A DNA stretch of 64,000 nucleotides from Ligustrum vulgare (taxonomy: Eukaryota > Streptophyta > Magnoliopsida > Lamiales > Oleaceae). The DNA lies in assembly GCA_963555705.1 (NCBI GenBank), contig OY743181.1, forward strand, positions 28,462,513-28,526,512, in the 5' to 3' direction. Every line of letters begins with the position of its first letter. Positions within the stretch are counted from its first letter, which is position 1. Below are positions 11,500-21,811 of the stretch, one piece after another. The translations under genes were made by a program, and so were the position numbers. Under the pieces are notes generated by a model. That model saw only the letters and a program-made list of their open reading frames with translations, did no database searches and had not been told where the DNA came from.

Positions 11500-11834
11500 T
11501 TTCCTAGCTATCCCCTAGTCACCTGGTAGAGTCTGATGCTCTAGGTAAGTGAGAATAGGAGTTATCCATGAGTTCTCCTCCTCTATTACATATACCTCTA
11601 CTCCTGGGTCGATAGAAGGGACCTACAAATGCTCAACAGGCACTATGCTAAGGAGTTCGACGTCTTTGCTACTTGCAAATTTTGACAAGGCATTCGCATT
11701 TGTATTTTTGGAACGTGGTATGTACTTTAACTCAAACTTTTCAAAATGAACCATCAAATTTCTTACCGTTTTCAGGTATGCCACTATGTTATGTTCTTTG
11801 GCGACAAACGCCCATTGACTTGGCTAACCACGAG

Positions 11835-13308
11835 CTAGGAATTTTCGTGTGCCTTGATTTTTAAAGCCATTGCTAGCTTCAAACCTGTAAGAAGTGCTTC
11901 GTGTTCTGCCACGTTGTTGGATGCTGAGAAGCTGAAGCGAACTGTACTATGCAATTTGTGTCCTTCAGGACTTATGAGTATTATACCTGCCCTAGATCTT
12001 TCTTCAATGGATGATCCATCAATGAAAAGTCCCCATTCTTGGTAGTCTACAACGTTATCAACCATTTCCACCTCTGGTGGATGTGTGAACTCAGCTATGA
12101 AATCTGCTAACGCCTGCCCTTTATGGATGTCTGGGGTACAAAATGCAAGTCGAATTGACTTATTTCCACTGCCCACTTCATTAATCTTCTGGATGCATCT
12201 GGTTTCTGCAAAACTTGTCTCATGGGAAAGTTTGTAAGCACCTGGACAGTATGTGATTGGAAGGAAGTTCGAAGCTTACGAGCCGCTGTGATCAAAGCTA
12301 AAGCAAGCTTCTCCATGTCTGGATATCGCGTTTTAGCGTCTAAGAGATCCTTGCTTACGTAGTACACTAGGAGTTGATTACCACTTTCTTCTTTGACTAA
12401 AACAGAGCTTACGACTTCTTTTGAAACTGCCAGGTAAAGGAACTAAGGTTCTTCGTCCTTCGATTTCGACAATAACATGGCCTGACCCAAGAATGTTTTT
12501 AACTCGGTGAAGGCTTGCTCACACTCCGGTGTCCACTGGAATCTCTTTCCTGCTTTGAGGGTTTTGAAGAAAGGTGAGCATTTTTCAGTAGATTTAGAGA
12601 CAAACCTTCTTAATGCAACCACTCTTCCATTAAGGCTTTAAACCTCCTTGGGGCTCCAAGGAGAGTGCATCTCAAGTAAAGCTTTGATCTTATCTGGTTG
12701 GCCTCAATTCCCCGACTATTAACCATGAATCCGAGGAACTTCTCGGACCCTACTCCGAAAGCACTCTTTAAAGGATTGAGCTTCATCCTATACTTTCTCA
12801 ACACATTGAAGGTTTCTGCCAGGTGTTTGATAGGTTTCGAAGCTTCCATGCTTTTCACTAGCATGTTATTCAGATACACCTCCATTGTGTTCCCAACTGT
12901 TTCGAGAATATTTGGTTCACCAATCTTTGATAAGTGGCTCCAGCATTCTTTAACCCAAAGGGCATGGCTCTTAGCAATATAATCCCCTATCCGTAATAAA
13001 TGAGGTGTGCCCCTCGTCAGATTCATGCATGGGAATTTGATTATATCCGGAGTATGCATCCATTAAACTTAGTATTTCATGCCTGCGGTTGAATCAACCA
13101 ACTGATCTATCCGAGGCTGTGGGAAACTGTCCTTCGAACATACTTGGTATAAGTTTGAAAAATCGATGCACAACCTTAGCTTCCCGCTTTGTTTGGGGAC
13201 CAAAACTTGGTTGGAGACCCACTTCGGATACCTAGATCCTTGGATGAAGCCATTTTTCAATAGCTTCGAAACCTCTTCCTTCAAGGTCTCATATTTCTCT
13301 GGACTCAT
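11835..13308 (-). pseudogene. Tat-type reverse transcriptase and RNase H region
   Basis: RT fingers/palm lie at 13069-13308 (LLKNGFIQGS, KLRLCIDFSNL, PRIDQLVDSTAGMKY) and the rest of RT at 12610-13059. The catalytic YxDD motif reads YLNNML at about 12862-12879, so both metal-binding aspartates are lost. The connection/RNase H start is at 12107-12367 (SKDLLDAKTRYPDMEKLALAL) and RNase H proper at 11835-12176 (LFIDGSS with the first acidic residue, AEHEALLTGLKLA with the second). Frame changes separate the blocks. The loss of YxDD together with many stops shows long decay without selection. Confidence 0.85.
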
Positions 13309-13441
13309 AGGCCTCCTCTTCTACCTATGTCCGGGGTGATTTGGATCGATTTGTAGCTAGTGATAAGCTATTCTTCGGTCTATTCCAACCATATTATCGT
13401 GCTTCCAGTAAAAACATTGAGGTTCTCCCGGAGGAAGCTTT

Positions 13442-14302
13442 TTAGCTTTTCCTTAAGTTCACAGCAGAGTCCTGCCCTATCCGTAACTCCTTCGTTGGAT
13501 CCGTAGGATCTACGGGGGAGCATTCCAACTTTTCTGCTAGAGCAATGTGACAATCTACTCCCATCATCCTAGGATCTTGGTCTGTCAGATCTTCATCTTC
13601 CATCACGGTTATACCTCCGCCTGTGACTGGACCGACACCCATTCTTTTTAGGTCTTTGGCCACATCTATCATTGCCACGTCGCTGATCATGTTAACAGTT
13701 CGATCCTAGAAATTTCTAATCGCATTCATGCAGCATGACCTTCATTTAGTTTGGCTTCCTCGAACAGTCGCTGTCCTATTTTTAGTTGGGAACTTCATGC
13801 AAATATATTTCATGTGGGTAACAGCTCCCAGATCGATGAGTCCGGGCCTTCCAATTAAACCATGGTATGATGAATTTTTATCCACTATTGTGGGTGCTTG
13901 CCCCATTTCATTCATGATGATTATCGATCCTCTCTGTACAATGCAGTCCCAAGTGAAGCTACAAATGGGGCTAGGGATCGGAGTGAGTGGTGAATTGATT
14001 CTCATCTTATCATAGGTTACCCCTTAAATTACATTTAAAGAGGCCCTGTCATCCACCAGCATCCTAGATAGGCCATTCGTGGCAACTATCATTCAAATCA
14101 CCAATGCATCATTGTGCAGAAAATGCACCTCAATCGCATCATCTAATGTGAATGTGATAGGTTCCGTCCGCAAGGTTCCCGCAAGATGCGATTTTATGTG
14201 GTAATTAACGTTTGTGGGCTCTAGCCTCTCCAATGTACCTCTTTCGAGAGTTGTTTGTCCTTCCTTCTGGGTGTGGCCCTCCAAAAATGGTATCAATTTC
14301 AC
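13442..14302 (-). pseudogene. Tat-type protease region
   Basis: Pieces of the aspartic-protease region are readable: ITFTLDDAIEVHFLHNDALV at 14093-14302, then in another frame the active-site segment MLVDDRASLNVI near 14030-14065, then LIGRPGLIDLGAVTHMKY and CMKFPT within 13742-14005. The active-site triplet expected to be D-S/N/D-G reads D-D-R, so the glycine is replaced by arginine. The segment at 13442-13690 is a spacer toward RT. Confidence 0.7.
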
Positions 14303-16297
14303 GGATTAGTGGATCATTAGCTGGTGGAGGCAAGTCTCTGGTATTTCTGCCAGGTGCCAGAACATTATTTTTATCTTGGTTTTGTTCCCTTCGGCGTTCA
14401 TCACATCCTCTTCTTGGAGCGTTAGATCAGATTGAACCCCGGATCACTCAACCTATTCGTCTTCCCCTTATTCAGGGTGCTATTATTTCCCCTTCTTCTT
14501 TCATTGTCCTTCTACTCTTCCAACATTTGCACATCCCTGCAATCTTTCATTGCATGTCCCTAAAATTAGTGGTAAGCACAATACACCCCTTTCATGGGCT
14601 GTTTCCCACGTCAATTGGCATCAACTCCCTCCGAAGCAGTAAGGGGAGGGATAAGAGGTAAGGCAGAGTGCAAGTTTAGGATAACCTCTGTAATCTTAGC
14701 TGCATAGCTAGATCAGGATCTTGGGAAAGGACGTGAACCACCTCTGCTGTGATTTTTGGACTGGTTTTTGTTTTCCCCAATCACTGGGTGGACCCTGGAC
14801 GGACATCCAATGTTATGCCTCTCTTGAGGTTGACTATCTCTAGCATTCACCATCTCTTCCAAGATGATCTCCTCTTTCATCAGGTCTACAAGGGTGTTGT
14901 AATCCCTTGGTTTGCGACTCCGTACGTCTCTCTAGAGCATGCTTATCATATCCAAGCCTCCCTTTAAGGCAAAGAACATTTCTACATGGGTGATGTTTTC
15001 ACAATTATGCATCTCCTCAGTAAATCAGGCCAAATAACCTTTTAATGATTCACTCCTCCCCTGCCTCAAATCTTGCAGGTGTTGGAGTGGGAGTTGTCTT
15101 GGCCTGGAGGACAAAAAAGCTGTTTTTAAAGGATATTTTCAAGTCTCTCCAATTCTAGATGTTGTCAGGTGGGAGTTTCTTATAACATCATATGGCACTA
15201 CCCTCACATGTCAAAGAAAAGACTTTGCACATTATTGCTGGAGTGGGTCCTGCCATCTCCATGCAAGAGCAATAATTTAGGAGGTGATCATCGGAGTCAC
15301 CCCTTCCAGAATACTTTGTTATCTCTGCATTTCAAAATCACCTGCACCAGGTACCTCTGCATGCCATCTGAGAGGGGTCTTATCTCCTTATCATCATCGA
15401 TCTCGTACGAAGGAGGCTAGTCATTATTCTCATCATGATCTGACCTCACATCTCCGTATTGGTGAGTTTGGCCGTATGGTGATTAGGGTCGATTCATTTG
15501 CAGGGTGACATCACTTGGACATATTGTTGCAACAAGAAATTGTGCGGGTTCCCTTGTGTTTGGGAGTGAACTTCTGCAATACTTCTTTCCCTCCTATTTC
15601 CAGGCTCTTGTTGGGAAGAGTTAGCTTCTTTAGCGTCTTCTTCGTACCCATTTCTAGGCACTCTGTTTTGCACCTGAGCCTCGGCTCTCTGTTCTTGCCT
15701 ATTCGTAGGTACTTGTGTTTGAGGGAGGGCTTCTTCTGCCCTTCTTCCGCGTCTATTTCTAGACCAGAGACCCCCTATCAGGCTGAAAACACTACTGGAC
15801 AAGGACAAAGTTACTTCTCATTGACATCCCGAAGGAAGACTATACTCAGGAGCTTCGTATGTTGAGCCTTCCATATGGGGATGCATGAAGTCCTTATCAG
15901 CATTTTCTAAAGGTACTTGGTAGTATCTCACCATATCCACAACGAAAAGCGAATATTGTGGCTCACCATATCTTTAGAGGAAAGTGAATATTGTGGCTGA
16001 GTTTGGGGGTAATGTGGCAGCACAACTGGATTGTTTTCCATATATCTCCTTGCCATGTAAGCATTCATGGCATTCCTTTATTCTATTTGCTACCTCTACA
16101 TTTCTATCATTTACTCTGCCATGCGAGTCATGTTTCTCATCAGATGCCTGTTTCGATGCCTGGGAGGGAGGGAGGTTCGGTTGGGGGGCCTCCTCGTCAA
16201 CATTTTGAGGCTGATTATGGAAGTACATTCCCTCATTGGCATCATATTGCTCATCTTTGCTTCTCCGGGGGTTCACATCGTTCTCACTTTGACTCAT
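14303..16297 (-). pseudogene. Tat-type gag region
   Basis: Gag starts near 16297 (MSQSENDVNPRRSKDE) with a polar Gln/Glu-rich N-terminus, continues at 15494-15808 (NRRGRRAEEALPQTQVP), and then shows the retrotransposon gag core in broken frames between about 14900 and 15420. There the minus strand reads LRQGRSESLKGYLA, then FFALKGGLDMI and LVDLMKEEIILEE. A degenerate zinc-knuckle region with GHAMKDC is near 14550. Multiple stops lie throughout. Gag would form the virus-like particle that packages the RNA. Confidence 0.7.
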
Positions 16298-16596
16298 GGT
16301 TGTAGTGATTATTGTGATGTCCTTTCTTCAAGGAAAACAAGCTCGTATTTCAGAGTTACAAACCTTTTTCCAAGGTGGAAAAACTTATATTTCAAAGTTT
16401 TTAAGCATTCTTCAAGGTGAATAAACTTATGTTTCAAAGTTTTAAGCCTTTTTTCAAGTTTAATAAACTTATGTTTAGAAATTTTACGCCTTTTTTCAAG
16501 GTTTCATGGGTCTCCACTTTTATTTAAGAGGCTCTTCATCTTTTGTTCAAGGTTTTCTGTAGCTTGTTACCACACAACTTTGTGGCTAGAAGTGTG

Positions 16597-16612
16597 CCAT
16601 AGACAGCGCCAA
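16597..16612 (-). other. Primer-binding site of the Tat-type element
   Basis: Read on the minus strand, TTGGCGCTGTCTATGG lies two bases inside the 5' LTR. It resembles the TGGCGCCGTCTGTGG-type tRNA primer site common in Tat elements. I do not assign the tRNA species. Confidence 0.7.
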
Positions 16613-16614
16613 GA

Positions 16615-17285
16615 TGTTGATCACAAAATCTTGTAGGACCTTGGATCAACACATTTCAGCTCCTCCCTCTTGAAAACATGGACTTCCTGCGGACTAGGAC
16701 AAACAGTCAGTGTGCAACGGAGGTCGGGATAGCTCCCGTTTCCACTCCGACGCTCAAGTTAGGACTCATTGTGAGCAAATATATATTGGTTGCAGGAGAA
16801 TATAAGCATGTAATAGAGAGAAAAATAGAGTGAGATTTATATACCAAGTTAAGTATTGAGTTTCTAAACTTTTTCTTGAAGACGCTAGCAATACATTTAT
16901 AGTGGAAGTTATTGCCTTACATGGTACATGTGTCGTGCTTTGCACGTGTCAAACCCCTAACCGTTGGAGAGGTAAACCAATTATTTGGCTTTAATCATAA
17001 CTACCTACTATAGGGGAGTGACGTCCATCACATCCCTTCCAAAAGGAGTTGTCATATCAAGCAATCACTTGCATGTGGGCTGCCTCTCTAACACACTGTC
17101 TAGTCTTGTCACTAGTCCGAGGGCGTTAGCCCCGAACAACAACGGATTGGATATATGGAGCTTCGGACAATATGACACTTCGGTGACCTATAGTTTGTAT
17201 GCTTTGGGGTCCCACAACATAGCCAGTGGGTCTCATATGGTCCCTTATTGATGATGTGCAAGTCCATTGAAGCATGGTCGTAACA
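16615..17285 (-). repeat. 5' LTR of the Tat-type element
   Basis: A 671 bp LTR matching 5531-6187. It is followed on the plus strand by GTTAG (17286-17290), the second copy of the target duplication. Confidence 0.9.
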
Positions 17286-17660
17286 GTTAGAATACATTTT
17301 CCCTTTCAATAACCCATTTTTGTTGTAAAAGAAGATGATTAGATGACCAAAAAAAAAAAATTAAAGTTAGTGATACGCCCAAGAACAGGAACTTGGTGGC
17401 TAGAACTTGTTTTTGAAGATAAAACTTCTTTTGTTTAGTAAAATAAAAAAATCGAAGATGACGTATACATTTTTAGTAGTTCCATTTCAAGAGATTTGAA
17501 CTGAAATAAAATATTCAAAGTATATTTGGTGAAAAAAGATTCAAAAGTTCATCCCTCCTACACTACAAATAACATTGAATTATTGAAACCCTTAAAAAGA
17601 AGTTATTCATGTAGAGAATAGAACAGTACAGAATCCAGTACAACTATACTAATATAGATT
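17286..17660. other. Spacer between Tat-type element and CACTA element
   Basis: AT-rich sequence with an A-run near 17350 and no recognisable gene. It ends ATT (17658-17660), the left target duplication of the CACTA element. Confidence 0.5.
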
Positions 17661-17873
17661 CACTAGTACAGAAACAGTCTTTCGCGTCGGTTATTTAAGA
17701 GAATAGGAGTCAGTTTTTGAGGCGACGCGTAAAGTGAAGACTTTACGCGTCGGTTGTAAAACGACGCGTAAAGGCTATCTTTACGTGTCGGTTTATAAAT
17801 AAACGACGCGTAAAGTTGAAAAAAAATTTTAGACGTCGGTTGTAATCCAAAACTGACGCGTTTTCAATTTTTT
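17661..17873. repeat. CACTA 3' terminal inverted repeat and subterminal array
   Basis: The terminus CACTAGTACAG is followed by at least six copies of a core close to CGACGCGTAAAG or its reverse complement CTTTACGCGTCG, spaced 10-40 bp apart. In En/Spm such motifs bind the element's own protein and are required for excision. The role here is inferred by analogy. Confidence 0.8.
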
Positions 17874-17929
17874 TTTTTTTTTGCACCAAATTCATTTGCA
17901 TATAGAGTAAAATACAATGACCTAGACAT

Positions 17930-18170
17930 GACATGCAATGACCTGGACGTCGTCTGCAATGACCCAGGCCACTACAGGTCATGGCCTGCATTGGCCTGGA
18001 CGTCACCTGCAATGACCCAGGCCACTGCAGGTCATGACCTGCAATGACCCAGGCCACTGCAGGTCATGGCCTGCAATGACCTAGATGTCACCTGCAATGA
18101 CCTGGACGTCACCTGTAATGATCCATATCACTGCAGGTCATGACCTGCAATCACCTAAACGTGGACTGAA
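17930..18170. repeat. TGCAATGACC minisatellite in the CACTA 3' region
   Basis: About ten imperfect copies of a roughly 20 bp unit near TGCAATGACCTGGACGTCAC alternate with the palindromic phrase TGCAGGTCATGACCTGCA. That 18 bp phrase is perfect at about 18025 and again at about 18132. It lies just inside the subterminal array and downstream of the accessory gene stop. Confidence 0.8.
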
Positions 18171-18310
18171 CATTTTCCACATGCACTTCACCAAATATGT
18201 ATATAATTGACATAATTAAAATAATGTTAAATAAATGAGAAATAATTATATTTACAAGATTGTTAATATCACATGTAATTGAGTAAACAGAAGTTTGAAT
18301 ACACGTCGAT

Positions 18311-21300
18311 TTACACACACCTATCGACGAAGTATTTAGCCCATAAGTTTTGAATTTCAGCAATTTCCTCCGTTGAGTAATACTCTTTAAATGCCTAAAA
18401 ATAATCAAAATGAATTATCAGTTATTTTGTAATAAAATATGAAGGCATAATTAAAAATTATCATGTTCAATAACTTATACCTTTTCCAACGACGGACGCT
18501 AAAAGTGTTCAGTGACTATCTCATACATATTTTTCATGACGTAGTAGCCACACTCAGAACCTCCGGGCTGTTGAGGACACTGAAATTTTCACATTGAAAA
18601 CTAACATTAATAATCACACTAAATAGAATATGAAAATAATTCAAAGATTTGTAATATATTTTAAATATGTGTTTTCATACCTTTATTTTTAGCCACGTTG
18701 TATTGGCTCTTGTTCTAATGCCTCCTTGTGTCCAATATAGTTTGAAAGCCCTAAAATTGAATTAAATTATTCGAACCAGTTACAAAATAAATAAATACAA
18801 AAACTAAGATTTCTATAAAAATTTTGGCAGCGTCTCCCCTATAAATTGAACTTATCCAACCTGTAAATAGATGCGTTGCTATTGAATCTATCACAACTTC
18901 TCAACAATCACAACATATATTCATCAAAGTGAAACCACAACTCCACAATTATTTCATGAAAATTATCATAACTTACGTATTCAATAGCGGCTTGATATCT
19001 AAGTCACGCTTAAATGCACTAGCTGAATCCAATAAGTACACCGTACTCTTCTGAGGAGAAATCACTAGCAACATCCAGTCGTTCCTACGTATTATGAACA
19101 TGTAAATACAACTTCAAACATGTGCGATTCAAATTACAAAAAAAAAAAAAAAAATAAACTGTTAACAAGAGAGAATGGTCTTACTCCTGAAAATACGGTG
19201 CTAGAATGAATTTTTTTGTTTGCATTGCCCTCATGGTCTCGTCCATATAATTTACAACACCATTGGCATTTGTTCTTACCGACACCGACGCAATGTGTGA
19301 CGGAGACATGAATCCAATTGAATCAATATTGTAATCCTGACATAACTCATGAAGGTACCTAATGATAATGACACCAATAAATAGAGATCGAACAATGATT
19401 TAAATTGAAGTTGTAATTTGTGATCAGAAGTCTTACAATGCTAATATTTGTAGGATAGATGTATCCAACCATTGCATTTTAAGCAGATCGGTAATGTCTG
19501 CGACTGTCACAAAAATACCATCCTCGAACGTACAATTGAAGACGGAGGCATCTACGGGCACTTGATAGAATTCATCACCAACGGGCAATTGAAGGACCAG
19601 GGTGTTTAACATTTTGCATTTATCACCCAGACGTAGTAAAGTCTCATCGTCGACTATCGCAGGTCGCTGGGTAGATGACAATTCAAAACTCTGAGGCCTT
19701 TTCTCTTTATTAGATTTTTTTACGATCTTTTTTGGGACCTCTTCCTGCAATAAGACAATTTTTTTCATTATAACACGTCTGATACAAGTTTAAAAGAAAT
19801 TAATATTGACATAAACTTTTATATAACTCGATTTTATTACCTCTCCAAAAATCACCAACTCCTTAGGCCATTGGAAAAAACTTCCAATAACTTCCCCCAC
19901 CGTGGTGTGGTGCTGAGATGGCACTGGAAGATAGAACGCTTCTGCACCATCTATAACATGGTCAACGGACACCTTCACATGATCAAGCCAGAGTGGTTGA
20001 CGATGCACCACAGTCTCGGGTCCGGACGGATAAACCATCCCGCTGGCCACTATTTGCTTGTCACCATCAACAAATACGGCGAGACGACAGGGAATCGGCT
20101 TCTGTTTTTCAACATATATGTCAGGCCTTTCCATTTAAAAAAAAAAAAAAAAAAAAAGCAATACTAAAAAAACTAAATACTTTATGGGTAAGTACCTGAA
20201 GACCATCAAATGGGTCTGGATTCACAGAGTGGCAACTACTTCGAGTTGGTGGTCGGGGCTGTGCAGTTACCTCCACCTCGGCATCAACATTGAGGCCCAA
20301 GCGCTGGAGGATAGCATCATATTTACTCTGCATACTATGGTACGCGCTCTGCATACTGTCAAATTTACTTTGCATCTCCGACATGGTTTGATACCTGACC
20401 CGCTCTGTGATGCTATCCTCCATCTCCTTCCTGATGATATCTTTAATGTCGTCTACTGACACGACCCCACACGATCGTCTAAGGTAATCATCGGGCTGGC
20501 CGTAAACATTCCGCGTGGTGACATACACACCATATCCCCTCACCCTACCAGAGTGATCCTCATTACCAAGGGCTTCACTCAGAAAATCATGTTGTCTACT
20601 CGACACAAATGTCCCCTGCGTGGCTTGCTTAGCTTTTTCTACCTGTTAAAAAAAATGAAAACTGAATATAAGAATTGAAGTAAGTTTCAATTGAATATAT
20701 GAGAAATCGATAAGATATACTTACAATTTTATCAAACACCCCCCTCGTTTTCTCGTTGGGGGTGTAATACGTTCCATCTTCTTTCTTCTTCGATCTAGCT
20801 CGAACCCAATCTAGGCTGTGATCATCGCTTACAATTGAGGAGCTAATCATGTCACATGAAGAGCTAGAAGATAGCGGGTCACTTACTAGCCAATGTGGCT
20901 TCATCCCCGCATATCCGGCGAGCCCAAATAATGAGGATGCTCGTTCCGCATTTGACTATCCCTCGCCTTCTTACTTTTCTCCTGAAATAAATCACATGTT
21001 TTTAGTTTTCACTCAACAAAACACATGCGTACATTTAAATATACCTTAAATGTTTCCGTCTGTCGTTCTTTTTTAAACAACTCCCATTGCTCTTCGGTCA
21101 AGAAATCATACAGCTACGTAGGAGATGTATATTTTGGGTGGTCATGTGTAATGAAATTATGAACCAGCCTTGCTTGAAATATTTCCATCTCATCCCCGCA
21201 ACCCGGATAACACTTTTTTTTGGACGGTCATCGAGAATGTTGAATTCCCTCTGAAAGACAATGATAACATGTGGTGTTATAAAGAAATTACATTCACTTT

Positions 21301-21600
21301 TCAATTATTTACCATGTATCAAGTGATAGTACCTTTATCTCTTCCCACATCATGTCCTTAAGGCCTTGATTGACTTTGTGCCAATCACTGATGTTTATGT
21401 CAACATGAATGCGGGCTAAAGATCCGACAAAATGTTTGAAGTTCTTCGTGCCTGTTCCGATCGGCCTATGTTTGTCATCGAACTCAATAATATTCACTTG
21501 TTGGCCCGCTTTCTTCATGTTTTTGCACATAGTTGGTCTTGTCCTTTTTTTTTTTTCGGGCAGTACTATGATCATCTGAAGAATGTGAAGACTCGGCCAT
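18311..21600 (-). pseudogene. CACTA accessory gene: Transposase_24-like, DUF8039-like and Ulp1/C48 protease-like parts
   Basis: A likely start is ATG at 21600. A 12-A run just after it is one base off the frame of RTRPTMCKN (21309-21575). Next come a Transposase_24-like exon near 21050-21260 (VIRVAGMRWKYFK, then TEEQWELFKKE in another frame after a TAG at 21114-21116), exon 20713-20990 (KKKEDGTYYTPNEKTRGVFDKI-type motif, frameshift near 20915) and exon 20171-20642 (QATQGTFVSSRQHDFLSEAL, GRVRGYG). The DUF8039-like exon is 19823-20134 and the pre-protease exon ends near 19438. Ulp1 exons are 19185-19358, 18977-19084, 18681-18750, 18481-18579 and 18311-18394, with GT/AG borders that keep frame. 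The nucleophile motif SECGYYVM is present, but a TAG (18499-18501) follows it. At the expected His the residue is Asp (NDWMLLVIS). Confidence 0.8.
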
Positions 21601-21640
21601 TATATTGGGAAAATTGTCTACGTACCTGCACATATAAATA

Positions 21641-21801
21641 AATGAATATTAACAACGTATAGAGCATATATAAAAAACACAAGAAAGTTATATGCAAGAA
21701 TATGTAAATGAACTCACACAATTAATATGAACAACGTATAGAGCATATATAAAAAACAAAAGAGAGTTATATGCATGCGAGAATGTATAAATGAACTCAC
21801 A
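21641..21801. repeat. 79 bp tandem duplication in the CACTA intergenic spacer
   Basis: The phrase AACAACGTATAGAGC recurs 79 bp apart (21651 and 21730), with flanking sequence also duplicated, between the accessory gene start and the TNP2 end. A few substitutions separate the copies. Confidence 0.75.
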
Positions 21802-21811
21802 CAATGAATAA

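Larger units (their letters stand above)
5531..17285 (-). mobile_element. Complete, degenerate Ty3/gypsy Tat-type LTR retrotransposon with antisense ORF
   Basis: An 11,755 bp element bounded by two LTRs (5531-6187, 16615-17285) with perfect TSDs GTTAG at 5526-5530 and 17286-17290. On the minus strand the order is 5' LTR, PBS, gag, protease, reverse transcriptase, RNase H, integrase, a long region with an ORF on the opposite strand, polypurine tract, 3' LTR. PR-RT-RH-INT order defines Ty3/gypsy. Motifs such as LLKNGFIQ, PRIDQLVDSTAG and KCDKCQ, with the extra antisense ORF, fit the Tat group (Grande-like layout). All genes carry many stops and frameshifts, and the two LTRs differ at many positions, so it is an old insertion. 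The lineage call is from memory of family motifs, not a search. Confidence 0.9.

Noticed and set aside
5531..17285. Two separate elements of opposite orientation (plus-strand ORFs 6640-9395 and minus-strand pol)
   Set aside because: One pair of LTRs with perfect TSDs encloses both, with the PBS and polypurine tract in consistent places, so it is one element with an antisense ORF.
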